Position numbers and translations under genes: made by a program. A DNA stretch of 64,000 bases from Mesorhizobium sp. Lineage in GTDB: Bacteria > Pseudomonadota > Alphaproteobacteria > Rhizobiales > Rhizobiaceae. The notes under the pieces were generated by a model, which was not told the DNA's origin, did not search any database, and worked only from the letters and a program-made list of their open reading frames with translations. Of the stretch, positions 30,391-40,393 are shown piece by piece (within the stretch, counting starts at the first letter, position 1; each line of letters opens with the position of its first letter). The stretch lies in NCBI GenBank assembly GCA_004017275.1, contig SAKE01000010.1:62001-126000 (forward strand). The letters run 5' to 3'.

Positions 30391-33300
30391 GTGGATCAGG
30401 AGCAACCGCAGCACGAGAAGATCCGGTTCAGGCGGGATGAGATCACCGACCTGGGGACCTTTCCGTCCGCCTGCCGCGTGCCGCCGCTCGGTCAGGCGTC
30501 GATCGGACGCGGCTTTCGCATGCTGGCAAGGGTATTTGCCGGTTTCGCCAGCCTCCTCTTGTTGGCGGCAGTCGTCGTCTATCTCATCGGTGCGTCCGGC
30601 GTCGGTTCGGAACGGCTTCGGACGGAAGCGGAAACGGCGCTCGAGAAACTGGCGGGTGTCGCTGTCAATGTCGCGGTCGGGCCGGCCCGCATCACGCTTG
30701 ACGGTTCGAGTTTCATAGCACTCCAGGTCAGCGACGTCAGCTTGAAGACCGCCGACGGCAAGCCGATGGCCGATGCCGGCCGCGTGCGTTTTGGTGTGCG
30801 CCTGATCCCGCTGCTGTGGGGGGATGTGCGGCTGACCAGTGCCAGGATCTCTGATGCCCGCATCGTCACGGCGGCAATACCATCCGGCGGCGACTGGACC
30901 GCCACGCTGCGCAATGCCGATGGCCTGATCGATCCGGAGAAACTGTCCGCTGCGCTGTTCGGAAACGTCAACCGCGCACTCGATGCCGTGCGGGAAGATT
31001 CGCTGCATCGGATCGATCTTCGCAACGTCGAATTCGTGCTGCCCGAAACCGGAGCGATCAAGCTCCTCAAAATCACCGACGCAACCGTCGAGCAGTCGGG
31101 ACCCGGCGGCATGCAGTTCTCGTCCACGGCGGATGTCGACGGCAGGGCGGTTACCGCCACTGCTTCCGCCACCCGCGATGTCGCGGCACACCGCGTCACG
31201 GCGCTGGATGCCAGCATCGATCTGGCGGATGCCAGTGTTACCACTGGGGTTGCTGACACCACGGCCGCTGCCGGCAAGTTGGGCTCGGTCGCCTTGAAGC
31301 TGACGGGATCGGAAGGATCGGGTGCGAATGCATCGCAGTTGACGGCCGCTTTGTCGTCGACGGGTTCCGTCCTCGATCTCGGCACGCGCGGCCTGCTGCC
31401 GGCCAATTTCGATGTCAATGCGACGCTGGTCGCGGGCAGCAACAAGGTCCAGGTGGATAGGCTGCTGCTGAAGACCGGCCGGTCGACATTCAACTTCGCC
31501 GGTTCGATCGGGCCGAAGCCGGCAAGCGGCGCGGCCGGTGAGGAACCTTCCTATCGCTACGACCTGACCAGCGATGGTTCCTCGCTTGCGCCTTCGGAGT
31601 CGCCTGAGCCGGCGCTCTCCTTCCTCGCCCGGATTGCCGGTGTCTACAACACGGTCAGCCACAAATTGGTCGCCGAGCAGATCGCGCTTCGCTCCGCGGC
31701 CTCCGGCGAGGTGCTTGGCACCGCCGCCGTGGCGTTCGTCGACGGCAAGGCGCCGGGGATCAATCTGGCGTTCAACATCCACGACATGCAGGTCTCTCAC
31801 GTCAAGCAGCTGTGGCCATGGTTCTCGGCGCGCAATGCCCGCTTGTGGGTGCTGGCCAATCTGTTCGGCGGCCGCGTCGTCGACGCCAACCTTCAGTTCC
31901 AGGTCGTGCCGGGCCGGCTGGGCAACGGCGTACCGTTGTCGGCCGATGAGGTGTTCGGCCGCTTCCAGATCGAGGGATCGCGCTTCGACACCGCCGGCCG
32001 CATCCCGCCGATCCGCGACGCGGTTGGCGTCGTCGGTTTCCACGGCAACGATGTCGACATCTCCCTGTCCTCGGGCACTGTGTATATGCCCAGCGGCCGC
32101 ACCGTGGCGGCCAGCAACGGCACGCTGATCGTCAAGGCGGCCAATCGCCCGCCGGTCATCGGCGCGCTCGACATCGACGTCGACGGCGATGCGTCCGCCG
32201 TCGCCGAGCTCGCATCCTACGAGCCGATCAACGCCATGCGCCATGTCGGCATTCTGCCGGAAGACCTGTCGGGCAGCGTCACCGGCCACGTCAAGGCCGA
32301 TATTCCGCTGCAGTCCGGCGTCGATAGTTCGAAGCTCGATTGGCTGGTGTCGCTCGACTATAGCGGCATGTCGTTGGCCAAGCCCTTCGAGGGGCAGATC
32401 GTGACGGATGCCGACGGTTCGATCACGGTCGACCCCGAAAAGGCGGTGATCTCCGCCAAGGCGTTGCTGAACGGCATTCCTGCCGAACTCGACCTGATCG
32501 AGCCGCTCAGGGATGACGGGCCGGCGCGCAGCCGCAAGGTGGCCCTGGTGCTCGACGACAAGATCCGCGCTGCCGCCATGCCCGGTTTGAAGCCGCTGCT
32601 TGCCGGAACGGTGAAGGTCGCGATCGACAAGAACGGCAGCGGCGACCAGAATGTCTCGGCCGACCTTACCAATGCCAGGCTGGACATTCCCTGGGCGGGT
32701 TGGAGCAAGGGGGCAGGGGTGCCCGCCAATGTCACCTTCGTCATGACCAAGTCCGGCGACACCACGACGCTGTCCGACTTCGATCTCGACGGAAAGTCGT
32801 TCTCCGTCGACGGCAGCATCGTGCTGGTCAACGGCGCCCTGTCGTCGGCGCGGTTCAGCAAGGTCACCTTGAACCGGGGCGACGACGTTTCGGTGTCGGT
32901 GAAGCGGTCCGGCAAGGGCTATGCCGTCGATATATCGGGCAACGCGCTCGATGCCCGCTCGCTCATCAAGCAGTTCACCTCGGATGTCGACACGGCCACC
33001 AAGACCACCGGTTCCGATGCCATTTCCGTCAGCGCTGATGTCGATCGGCTGACTGGTTTCCACGACGAGCAATTGTCCAATTTGAAGCTCGACTACAGCG
33101 CGGCCGGTTCACGGGTGAACGGGCTGAAGGTCAGCGCCACGGCAAGTTCGGGCGCCGCCATATCGATCAGCAACATAACCGGCGCCGGTCGGCGCACGCT
33201 CAACATGCAGTCCGCCGATGCCGGTGCCATCCTCAGGTTCCTCAACATTTACGAGCATATGGAAGGCGGAACGATCACCCTGGCGCTTGCGGGGCCGAGC

Positions 33301-33789
33301 GACGGATCGCTGAAGGGCAAGGTCGACACCAGCAACTTTTTCATCGTCAACGAACCGAAACTCGCTTCCATCGTCTCGACCACGCCGGCCGGCGACAACC
33401 GCAGCCTCAATCAGGCGGTCAAGGGCAAGCTGGACACGTCGCGGGTGCAGTTCGAACGCGGTTACGCCGAGATCGACAAGGGCAGCGGCTATCTGAAACT
33501 GGCCAATGGCGTGCTGCGCGGCCCGCGCATCGGCACGACGTTCCAGGGCACGCTCTACGACCAGGACAACAACATGGACATGACCGGCACGTTCATGCCG
33601 GTCTATGGTCTCAATCGCATCTTCGGCGAACTGCCGATCGTCGGCGCGCTGCTCGGCAATGGCCGCGACAGAGGCCTGATCGGCGTCACCTACCGGCTCA
33701 AGGGCAATGCCAACAGGCCGCTGCTGGACATCAATCCGCTGTCGGTGATCGCGCCCGGAATATTCAGGTCAATCTTTGAGTACAGGTGA
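30391..33789 (+). CDS. Giant AsmA/YhdP-like envelope protein
   Basis: 1132 residues from GTG 30391. One N-terminal membrane anchor (FAGFASLLLLAAVVVYLIG) precedes a very long beta-rich periplasmic region. Near the C-terminus the segments KGKLDTSRVQFERGYAEIDK, LRGPRIGTTFQGTLYD and MTGTFMPVYGLNRIFGELPI match the AsmA-like C-terminal domain of YhdP/TamB-type proteins, which are thought to bridge the two membranes and move phospholipids. The end ISVIAPGIFRSIFEYR-like tail is normal. It stands alone, divergent from bcp; tyrS and the next gene point the other way. Confidence 0.9.
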   Translation: MDQEQPQHEKIRFRRDEITDLGTFPSACRVPPLGQASIGRGFRMLARVFAGFASLLLLAAVVVYLIGASGVGSERLRTEAETALEKLAGVAVNVAVGPARITLDGSSFIALQVSDVSLKTADGKPMADAGRVRFGVRLIPLLWGDVRLTSARISDARIVTAAIPSGGDWTATLRNADGLIDPEKLSAALFGNVNRALDAVREDSLHRIDLRNVEFVLPETGAIKLLKITDATVEQSGPGGMQFSSTADVDGRAVTATASATRDVAAHRVTALDASIDLADASVTTGVADTTAAAGKLGSVALKLTGSEGSGANASQLTAALSSTGSVLDLGTRGLLPANFDVNATLVAGSNKVQVDRLLLKTGRSTFNFAGSIGPKPASGAAGEEPSYRYDLTSDGSSLAPSESPEPALSFLARIAGVYNTVSHKLVAEQIALRSAASGEVLGTAAVAFVDGKAPGINLAFNIHDMQVSHVKQLWPWFSARNARLWVLANLFGGRVVDANLQFQVVPGRLGNGVPLSADEVFGRFQIEGSRFDTAGRIPPIRDAVGVVGFHGNDVDISLSSGTVYMPSGRTVAASNGTLIVKAANRPPVIGALDIDVDGDASAVAELASYEPINAMRHVGILPEDLSGSVTGHVKADIPLQSGVDSSKLDWLVSLDYSGMSLAKPFEGQIVTDADGSITVDPEKAVISAKALLNGIPAELDLIEPLRDDGPARSRKVALVLDDKIRAAAMPGLKPLLAGTVKVAIDKNGSGDQNVSADLTNARLDIPWAGWSKGAGVPANVTFVMTKSGDTTTLSDFDLDGKSFSVDGSIVLVNGALSSARFSKVTLNRGDDVSVSVKRSGKGYAVDISGNALDARSLIKQFTSDVDTATKTTGSDAISVSADVDRLTGFHDEQLSNLKLDYSAAGSRVNGLKVSATASSGAAISISNITGAGRRTLNMQSADAGAILRFLNIYEHMEGGTITLALAGPSDGSLKGKVDTSNFFIVNEPKLASIVSTTPAGDNRSLNQAVKGKLDTSRVQFERGYAEIDKGSGYLKLANGVLRGPRIGTTFQGTLYDQDNNMDMTGTFMPVYGLNRIFGELPIVGALLGNGRDRGLIGVTYRLKGNANRPLLDINPLSVIAPGIFRSIFEYR

Positions 33790-33872
33790 GTTCTGTCAAG
33801 TCAGTTTTCGCGGTGAGTTAGCGGCGGAAAAAAGCGCCTCAAACAGTCGTCCGTCGGATGCGCAGCGGATCG

Positions 33873-34745
33873 TCAGCGCGAAACCGGGGTCAAGGTCAGC
33901 ACCTCACTGTTGGTCTTGCACGAGCCCGGCACGCCGGCGATGCACCCCGTCGTGGTTTGCTTGATCGTCAGGGTAGAGCCGTCGCCCGAAGGGCCGATCG
34001 TATAGGTGCCGCTGCCGGCGCCTGAAAAACCGCCGCCAGCCAGCACATAATCGACTGTCCCGCCGGAGCGCGACGTTGGCGAGTACAAGAAATTCGCGGT
34101 GCCACCGGGGAATTTGCCGACGACCTTGAACGCCTCATCCAACTTGGCCACTTTTCCGCTCACCTTGATCCGAGCGCCGCCGCCGGTCACCGTCCACGGG
34201 CCTGGGCAAAGCCTGTCCAGCACGTGTTCGGTAATCCGGGCAGCCTCGTCCAGAACCGCATCGTCATCTGCAAAGCCGGTGAAGCTGTCAACAAGCTCGC
34301 CGCCGGGGTTGGTTCTTATCTCTATGGTCCAATCGGCTTTCCCAGCGCCGAATTTGATGCTGCCACCAATCAGAAAATCTGGTGCCAAGGTGCCCAGCTT
34401 CTTTATCGCCGTGGCCGGGTCAGCATATTTCGACTGCTGAAATTTCTGTTCCTTGTTCACCTCGTCGATCCGCCGCCATTCGACGACCTTTCCCGCGCAC
34501 CATGCAAACTCCCCGCCGTCGTCCAGCATGGTGATGGCCTGGTACAAGATAGCCTCGCCCAGTCCGTTGCCAGCAAACTCCTGGCCGGGATAGTTGTCGG
34601 TGGTGATTGTGCCAACCGCCAGCACAACATCGGCTTGCTGCGCTGATGCGATCGCCGGTGACAGCAAGACAAGCAAAAACGCGCAAAGCATTGGCACGAA
34701 ATGCGACGCCAGCGACCGAACCTGCACCTTGATGCGCCCCCGCAT
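33873..34745 (-). CDS. Secreted protein of unknown function, CsgG-like N-terminal fold possible
   Basis: 290 residues from ATG 34745; several nearby ATGs are possible. Signal peptide with FVPMLCAFLLVLLSPAIASA, cleavage after ASA. The first half (DVVLAVGTITTDNYPGQEFA, ATAIKKLGTLAPDFLIGGSI) is reminiscent of CsgG/LpoB-like periplasmic domains. The second half is glycine- and threonine-rich with beta character and contains two cysteines near the end (GCIAGVPGSCKTN) that could form a disulfide. No family can be named with certainty. Confidence 0.7.
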   Translation of the reverse strand: MRGRIKVQVRSLASHFVPMLCAFLLVLLSPAIASAQQADVVLAVGTITTDNYPGQEFAGNGLGEAILYQAITMLDDGGEFAWCAGKVVEWRRIDEVNKEQKFQQSKYADPATAIKKLGTLAPDFLIGGSIKFGAGKADWTIEIRTNPGGELVDSFTGFADDDAVLDEAARITEHVLDRLCPGPWTVTGGGARIKVSGKVAKLDEAFKVVGKFPGGTANFLYSPTSRSGGTVDYVLAGGGFSGAGSGTYTIGPSGDGSTLTIKQTTTGCIAGVPGSCKTNSEVLTLTPVSR

Positions 34746-34883
34746 ATGGATCATGCGGCACATTGCCCCTGTCACCATTGGTCTGTCCAACGAAATCGCG
34801 GGCGCTGGGCATCGTCGCCTCGCCGATCGAAACCAGCAGGTTCAACGGTGTCGAGCCGCTCAGCTATCTCGCCGACGTCCCCG

Positions 34884-36137
34884 TCAGACCGGCCGCACCA
34901 GAATGTGCTTTTTCCTGCCCAGCGAAAGCTTTACGACGTTTTCGGGACTCAAATCCCCGGGAGTCACTAGCCGGCGCTCGTCGCTCACCGGCTCGTCGTT
35001 CAGGCGCACGGCACCGCCCTGCACATGACGCCGCGCTTCACCATTCGAGGCCGCCAGTCCGGCGCTCACCAGCAGCGAGAGAACACCGAGGCCGGCTTCG
35101 AGCGCGGCCCTGTCAACCTCGACGGTCGGCAGCGATTCGGCGAGCGCACCTTCCTCGAAGGTCTTGCGCGCCGTATCGCTGGCTTGTTCGGCGGCTGCAC
35201 GACCATGCAGCAGGGCTGTGATCTCGGTGGCGAGGATCTTCTTGGCCTCGTTGATCTCGGATCCGCCGAGCCGCTCGAGCCGCGCGACCTCGTCCAACGG
35301 CAGCGTCGTGTAGAGCTTCAGGAAGCGGCCGACATCGGCATCCTCGGTGTTGCGCCAGTACTGCCAGAATTCGTAGGGGCTCAGCATCTCCGCATCGAGC
35401 CAGACCGCGCCCGAGGCGGACTTGCCCATCTTGGCGCCCGACGAGGTGGTGAGCAGCGGCGTGGTCAGCGCATAAAGCTGCGCATCCTCCATGCGGCGGC
35501 CGAGATCGATGCCGTTGATGATATTGCCCCATTGGTCGGAGCCGCCCATCTGCAGCCGGCAGCCGAGACGCTTGTAGAGTTCGACGAAATCATAGGCCTG
35601 CAGGATCATGTAGTTGAATTCGAGGAACGACAGCGACTGCTCGCGATCAAGCCGCAGCTTGACGGAATCGAAGGCCAGCATCCGGTTGACGGAAAAGTGA
35701 CGGCCGACATCGCGCAGGAAATTGACGTAGTTGATCTCCATCAGCCAGTCGGCATTGTTGACCATGATGGCGTCGTTGGGGCCGCTGCCGAATTTGAGGT
35801 ATGGCATGAAGTTGCGGCGGATGCCGGCGAGGTTGTCGTCGATATCCTGCGGCGTCAGCAACTTGCGCGCCTCGTCCTTGAACGACGGGTCGCCGATCAT
35901 CGAGGTGCCGCCGCCCATCAGCGCGATCGGCTGATGACCCGTCTGCTGCAGCCAGTGCAGCATCATGATCTGGATCAGCGAGCCGGCATGCAGGCTCTTG
36001 GCGGTCGCGTCGAAGCCGATATAGGCCGTCACCGTTTCCTTGGCGAAGATATTGTCGAGGCCGGCATCATCCGAAGTCTGGTGGATGAAACCGCGCTCGC
36101 TCATCGTGCGCAGGAAATCGGATTTGAAGGCGGACAT
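34884..36137 (-). CDS. tyrS: Tyrosyl-tRNA synthetase
   Basis: 417 residues, class I synthetase that charges tRNA-Tyr. The HIGH-equivalent is SLHAGS near residue 48, and the KMSKS loop is KMGKSASG near residue 235. Tyrosine-pocket residues occur in [20 protein letters not shown]. The C-terminal S4 RNA-binding domain begins [20 protein letters not shown] and ends [11 protein letters not shown] 36137 has GGGAAAG upstream; a longer in-frame extension is rejected. The HAGS variant of HIGH is normal for this TyrRS subgroup as far as I know. Confidence 0.97.
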   Translation of the reverse strand: MSAFKSDFLRTMSERGFIHQTSDDAGLDNIFAKETVTAYIGFDATAKSLHAGSLIQIMMLHWLQQTGHQPIALMGGGTSMIGDPSFKDEARKLLTPQDIDDNLAGIRRNFMPYLKFGSGPNDAIMVNNADWLMEINYVNFLRDVGRHFSVNRMLAFDSVKLRLDREQSLSFLEFNYMILQAYDFVELYKRLGCRLQMGGSDQWGNIINGIDLGRRMEDAQLYALTTPLLTTSSGAKMGKSASGAVWLDAEMLSPYEFWQYWRNTEDADVGRFLKLYTTLPLDEVARLERLGGSEINEAKKILATEITALLHGRAAAEQASDTARKTFEEGALAESLPTVEVDRAALEAGLGVLSLLVSAGLAASNGEARRHVQGGAVRLNDEPVSDERRLVTPGDLSPENVVKLSLGRKKHILVRPV

Positions 36138-36206
36138 TGTTTCTTTCCCGAAAGCGCCCGGCCGCTGTGGCTCGGGTGTGCATGAACGCGCGCGTTTAGC
36201 ATCCAA

Positions 36207-36294
36207 GCGCGATCAGCAAAAGTGGAATCCGGTTTTGCGTCCGATCGCGCGCCAGACAAAGGTCCAGCGATCAGCAAAAGTGGTTTCCGATTTT
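36207..36294. repeat. Rhizobial palindrome with a second half-copy
   Basis: GCGCGATC at 36207-36214 and GATCGCGC at 36243-36250 bound a palindromic element with core AAAAGTGGAATCCGGTTTT. A 28-base segment of it (GCGATCAGCAAAAGTGG onward) recurs at 36267-36294 with three differences. Same style as the palindromes at 9097 and 41716. Confidence 0.75.
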
Positions 36295-36426
36295 ACAGCT
36301 TGGGCGGATGGCGTTGCGAATCCTTGCTTCGCCGTTTTGGCTGGCGTATTGAGGCGCCGCGCAGGGGCAGGGCCTGAAGCGCCGCGACGGGGCCATCCCG
36401 CAAATCAGATCCGGAAAGCTCCCGCG

Positions 36427-38070
36427 ATGAACAGGAACTATCTCCTCCTCTTTCTGTTCAGCCTGCTGATGACGCTCAGTGGGCTGATGAGCCTTCCGCC
36501 AGTCGACCGCGACGAATCCCGGTTTGTCCAGGCCACCAAGCAGATGGTCGAAACCGGCGACTATGTCGACATCCGTTTCCAGGATGCCTCGCGCTACAAG
36601 AAGCCGATCGGCATTTATTGGCTGCAATCGGCGGCCGTGGCGCTGAGCGGCGAGGGGGCAGCGGCGCCGATCTGGGTCTATCGCCTCGTCTCCATGCTTG
36701 GCATCGCCTTGGCCGTCGTCGGCATCGCCTGGACGGGCACCAAGCTCTTCGGGGCCAATGCAGGTCTCGCCGCCGGTCTGATGATGGCGGCGATCTTCGC
36801 CACCGCCTTCGAGGGTCGCGACGCCAAGACCGACGCCATGCTGCTGGCCTGCTGCGTGGCGGCGCAAGGTGCGCTCGCGCAGATCTATCTGGCAGCGCGC
36901 CGCAACGAACCGGTAGCCGGCCATCTGCCGTGGATATTCTGGGCGGCTCAAGGCCTGGGAATTCTTATCAAGGGGCCGGTGGCCCCGCTGTTATCGGTAC
37001 TGACGGTCGCCACGCTGTTTGCCTTCGAACGCGACTGGCGCTGGCTCTTGAAGCTGAAGCTTGTGCGCGGTGTCGCCCTGGTGCTCCTCATCGTGCTGCC
37101 TTGGGTCGCCCTCATCACCTGGAAGAGCGGCGGCGCCTTTCTCCAGGATGCGGTCGGCAAGGACATGGTGGCCAAGGTGGCGTCCGGCGAGGAATCGCAC
37201 GGCTTGCCGCCCGGTTTCTACATGCTGACCTATTCGTTGTTCATGTGGCCCTTCGGCCTGATCGCGGTCGGCGCCGGCCTGCAGGCCCTCAACCGGTTGC
37301 GCGACGATCCCCGGCTGCGCTTCTGCCTCGCCTGGTACATTCCGTTCTGGCTGGTGTTCGAGCTGATCCCGACCAAGCTGCCGCATTATGTGCTGCCGGC
37401 CTATCCCGGCATGGCGCTGCTGATCGGCTGGCTGCTGACATTGTCTCCGCAGGAGGCGAATGCGCCGCTCAGGCGCTGGCAGGATTGGTTGTGGTGGTCG
37501 ACCGCATTCGGTCTTGCCGTGGTTAGCCTCGGTCTGGCGGCCGTCTGCATCGGAGCGCCGATCTACCTCACCGGCACCTTCTCCTGGTGGAGCATTCCGG
37601 CGGCCGCGGCAGCACTGGCGGCAGGCTATTTCGCTTTTTCGCGGCAGCTGCAAGTGCCGCTGCGCCGCATCGGCGCCATCGCGGTCTGTGCGGGCGTTAC
37701 CTATGGCTTGCTGTTCGGCGTCATCGCGCCCTCGCTGAAGCCGATCTGGCTGAGCCCGGCAATCGAGGCGGCAGTCAAGGCCAACAGGCCTTGCGACACG
37801 ACGGTGCTCGCCTCGGCGGAATATCACGAGCCGAGCCTGGTGTTCCTGGTCGGCACCAAGACCATCCTGACCGATGTCGATGGCGTCGCCAAGCATCTGC
37901 TTGGCGATCCGGCCTGCGCGCTGGCGCTGGCGCAGGTCGGCGACGAGCTGAAGCTGAACGGCCTGTTGGCGGCGCAAGGCAAGTCGGCGACCCGCGTTGC
38001 CGAAGTCGACGGCCTCAACTATTCGTCGGGAGACAAACTGTCGCTCGGCCTCTATCGTGTGGCCCCATGA
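36427..38070 (+). CDS. ArnT-like lipid-linked glycosyltransferase (GT83/PMT superfamily)
   Basis: 547 residues with about 11-12 predicted transmembrane helices. N-terminal SLPPVDRDESRFVQATKQM is the PMT/ArnT first-loop motif containing the DE catalytic pair, and RFQDASRYKKPIGIYWLQ is the following conserved loop. FEGRDAKTDAMLLACC and ELIPTKLPHYVLPAYPGMAL are also typical. These enzymes move a sugar from undecaprenyl phosphate to an envelope acceptor such as lipid A. ATG 36427 has GGAAAG upstream. A PAP2 phosphatase gene follows, consistent with lipid A or undecaprenyl-phosphate metabolism. Confidence 0.92.
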   Translation: MNRNYLLLFLFSLLMTLSGLMSLPPVDRDESRFVQATKQMVETGDYVDIRFQDASRYKKPIGIYWLQSAAVALSGEGAAAPIWVYRLVSMLGIALAVVGIAWTGTKLFGANAGLAAGLMMAAIFATAFEGRDAKTDAMLLACCVAAQGALAQIYLAARRNEPVAGHLPWIFWAAQGLGILIKGPVAPLLSVLTVATLFAFERDWRWLLKLKLVRGVALVLLIVLPWVALITWKSGGAFLQDAVGKDMVAKVASGEESHGLPPGFYMLTYSLFMWPFGLIAVGAGLQALNRLRDDPRLRFCLAWYIPFWLVFELIPTKLPHYVLPAYPGMALLIGWLLTLSPQEANAPLRRWQDWLWWSTAFGLAVVSLGLAAVCIGAPIYLTGTFSWWSIPAAAAALAAGYFAFSRQLQVPLRRIGAIAVCAGVTYGLLFGVIAPSLKPIWLSPAIEAAVKANRPCDTTVLASAEYHEPSLVFLVGTKTILTDVDGVAKHLLGDPACALALAQVGDELKLNGLLAAQGKSATRVAEVDGLNYSSGDKLSLGLYRVAP

Positions 38071-38115
38071 CGGCTCGCCGATGCCCATGACGGCAACAAT
38101 GGGGTCGAATTTCCT

Positions 38116-38946
38116 ATGCTGGTGAAATCACGCCCTTCGGTTTCCAGCCTGCTCCTCGGGATAGGGCGCCGGTCCCTCGACAATTTTCGCGATACGCTGC
38201 AGATCGCCAAAAAGCGCTTTGCCACCCGTCCGGCCCGATACCCGAACATTTTGTGGTCGGTCTGGGTGCTGGTGTGGATTTTGCTGACGGCAGCAGCATT
38301 TGTTCGCCTCGACACCCCGGCCGGAATGCTTCACGGCCGGTGGTCGGCGGGATTTGCCCGGGCTGCCGACTTTTTCACCCAGTTCGGCCTGGGTGGCTGG
38401 TATCTTATTCCGTCGGCGCTTCTACTCGTCGCCGCGAACCTGGCGGACTGGCGAAGCCTTTCAAGGCGCTCGCTGATGCTCGTCTACAACTGGACCTGCC
38501 TGGCTTCTCTTGTGCTGGGCGCCACCGGCCTGTCGGGCCTCGCCGTCAACGTGCTGAAATATGTCATCGGTCGGGCTCGCCCGCTCTATTTCGAAGACTT
38601 TGGCGTGCTGGCCATGCATCCCTTCGCTTTCGACGCGCGCTTCGCCGGCTTTCCGTCCGGCCATGCCACGACAATGGGCGCGGTGTTCGGGGTCGCTTTG
38701 CTGTTGTTTCCGCGGCGCTGGTACATCGCCCTGGCGATCACCGCCTGCATCGCCTCGACCCGGATCTTCGTCGGCGCGCACTATCCCAGCGACACCGTCG
38801 CCGGCTTCGGCCTTGGCTGCGGCTTTGCGCTGGCTTGCGGGCTGGTCTTTGCCCGGCTCGGCTTCATCTTTCGGCCGATGCCGTCGGGATTGCCGGTCCG
38901 CAAGAAGACGTTTTGGCTGATTGGGCCGACAAGGAAGGCTGCCTGA
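38116..38946 (+). CDS. PAP2-family lipid phosphatase
   Basis: 276-residue membrane protein. All three phosphatase motifs are present: Lys148 to Pro156 (KYVIGRARP), PSGH at 180-183 (FPSGHATT), and Arg216, His222, Asp226 in TRIFVGAHYPSDTVAG. Several transmembrane helices surround them, with the active site expected at the periplasmic face. It starts 45 bases after the ArnT-like gene. Candidate substrates are lipid A phosphates (LpxE/LpxF-like) or undecaprenyl diphosphate; sequence alone does not decide. Confidence 0.93.
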   Translation: MLVKSRPSVSSLLLGIGRRSLDNFRDTLQIAKKRFATRPARYPNILWSVWVLVWILLTAAAFVRLDTPAGMLHGRWSAGFARAADFFTQFGLGGWYLIPSALLLVAANLADWRSLSRRSLMLVYNWTCLASLVLGATGLSGLAVNVLKYVIGRARPLYFEDFGVLAMHPFAFDARFAGFPSGHATTMGAVFGVALLLFPRRWYIALAITACIASTRIFVGAHYPSDTVAGFGLGCGFALACGLVFARLGFIFRPMPSGLPVRKKTFWLIGPTRKAA

Positions 38947-38957
38947 GCGCTCGAAGC

Positions 38958-39608
38958 TCAGTTGCCGTCCAGACCGCCATAGGACCTGACCAGGCCGGCC
39001 ATGCCGGGCGATTGGTGGTCTTCGCTGTCGAGCCCCTGCGCAACGCCGACCCGATCGGCCACAGGCCGGTTCTGGCTGACCTTCCACTTGCCGTGGATTT
39101 CGCTGATCTCGATTTCCAGCCCGATAATGCCCTTGATCTGCGACTGGATGAACGGCGCCGGCGCATCGGTCACCGCCCAGGGCGCTTCGCGAGCGCCTTC
39201 CTGGGACGCGGTCAGGTCGGCGATCTGCTGCGCCAGCCAGTCCTGATCATCCATCACCTTGACGGTGCCGCGCACCTGCACGATGGCATAATTCCAGGTC
39301 GGCACCACCTTGCCGGTCTCACGCTTGGTCTCGTACCAGGACGGCGTCACATAGGCATCGCTGCCCTGGAAGACGATCAGTACGGGTGACGCCGGATTGT
39401 CGGCCAACAGGCGCCATTGCGGATTGGCCCGCGCCAGATGCGCGCGCAGCCTGCCGTTCGGCCCGACATCCGCGTCGAGCAGGAACGGGATGGCGTTGGC
39501 GACCGGCCCCTCGGGTCCGTTGGAAATCAACAGGCCCAATGGATGCGCCCGGATCAGCCCATGCAGGATTTCCGGCCGCGTTTCCCTGAAATGAGGAGGT
39601 TCGTACAT
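38958..39608 (-). CDS. PaiB-like FMN-binding negative transcriptional regulator
   Basis: 216 residues. The N-terminus MYEPPHFRETRPEILHGLI, the strand PLGLLISNGPEGPVANAIPF and YVTPSWYETKRETGKVVPTWNYA are diagnostic of the PaiB family with its split-barrel flavin-binding fold. The name comes from a Bacillus sporulation and protease regulator; biochemical function in proteobacteria is unclear. It stands 11 bases downstream of the convergent PAP2 gene end and 21 bases past the alpha/beta hydrolase stop on the same strand, so the hydrolase and this gene are likely one unit. Confidence 0.93.
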   Translation of the reverse strand: MYEPPHFRETRPEILHGLIRAHPLGLLISNGPEGPVANAIPFLLDADVGPNGRLRAHLARANPQWRLLADNPASPVLIVFQGSDAYVTPSWYETKRETGKVVPTWNYAIVQVRGTVKVMDDQDWLAQQIADLTASQEGAREAPWAVTDAPAPFIQSQIKGIIGLEIEISEIHGKWKVSQNRPVADRVGVAQGLDSEDHQSPGMAGLVRSYGGLDGN

Positions 39609-39629
39609 CGCCGCCGCTTCGTCCTTTAC

Positions 39630-40304
39630 CTATCTCAACCGCTTCGGTCGCGGATCCGACAATTCACCGGCCAGCCGGCGGTCGAGATAATCAGCGCATT
39701 CCTCAAGCAGCAGGTCGGCGTCATTGGAGAAGAAATGGTTGGCGCCGGGCAAGGTCTTCTGCGTGATGGTGATGCCCTTTTGCGTGTGCAGCTTGTCGAC
39801 CAGACCCTGCACATCCTTTGGCGGCGCCACCTTGTCGGCATCGCCATGGATGATCAGGCCCGATGACGGGCAGGGCGCCAGGAACGAGAAATCATAGGTG
39901 TTGGGCTGCGGCGCGATCGAGATGAAGCCTTCGATCTCCGGACGGCGCATCAGAAGCTGCATTCCGATCCACGAGCCAAAGGAATAACCGGCGACCCAGC
40001 AGCTCTTGGAATCCGGATGCAGCGACTGCACCCAGTCCAAAGCCGCGGCGGCGTCCGACAACTCGCCGGTGCCGTGGTCGAACTCGCCCTGGCTGCGGCC
40101 GATGCCGCGGAAATTGAAGCGAAGCGTGGTGAAATCCCGCTTCTGGAACATGTAGAAGAGGTCGTAGACGATCTTGTTGTTCATCGTGCCGCCGAATTGC
40201 GGATGCGGGTGCAGGACGATGGCAATCGGCGCGCTCTTTTCCTTGGAAGGCTGATAGCGACCCTCAAGGCGGCCGGCAGGACCGGTGAAAATGACCTCAG
40301 GCAT
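39630..40304 (-). CDS. Alpha/beta hydrolase (dienelactone-hydrolase-like)
   Basis: 224 residues. Nucleophile elbow GYSFGSWIG holds the catalytic Ser near residue 115; the Asp lies in IIHGDADKVAPPKD and His in LPGANHFFSND. HPHPQFGGTMNNK and RFNFRGIGRSQGEFDHGTGE are highly conserved in this proteobacterial family of unknown substrate. ATG at 40304 has GGAG six bases upstream. It is divergent from the suf operon, so its promoter region abuts the ICE box. Confidence 0.93.
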   Translation of the reverse strand: MPEVIFTGPAGRLEGRYQPSKEKSAPIAIVLHPHPQFGGTMNNKIVYDLFYMFQKRDFTTLRFNFRGIGRSQGEFDHGTGELSDAAAALDWVQSLHPDSKSCWVAGYSFGSWIGMQLLMRRPEIEGFISIAPQPNTYDFSFLAPCPSSGLIIHGDADKVAPPKDVQGLVDKLHTQKGITITQKTLPGANHFFSNDADLLLEECADYLDRRLAGELSDPRPKRLR

Positions 40305-40360
40305 AAAATACTCCACTTGGGTAATACGAACGCGCGGTGCCCGGAACGTTTCCTCTGGCC

Positions 40361-40389
40361 TTGACGCAGGGCGAGCGTCTTCTTAGAAG
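40361..40389 (+). promoter_or_regulatory. Candidate promoter of the suf operon
   Basis: TTGACG at 40361-40366 and TAGAAG at 40384-40389 are separated by 17 bases. The ICE operator lies directly downstream, over the expected start site. Confidence 0.4.
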
Positions 40390-40393
40390 CTAG

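Noticed and set aside
30316..33072. 918-codon minus-strand ORF
   Set aside because: Shadow of the AsmA/YhdP-like gene; very high Arg/Gly/Asp content and no domain.
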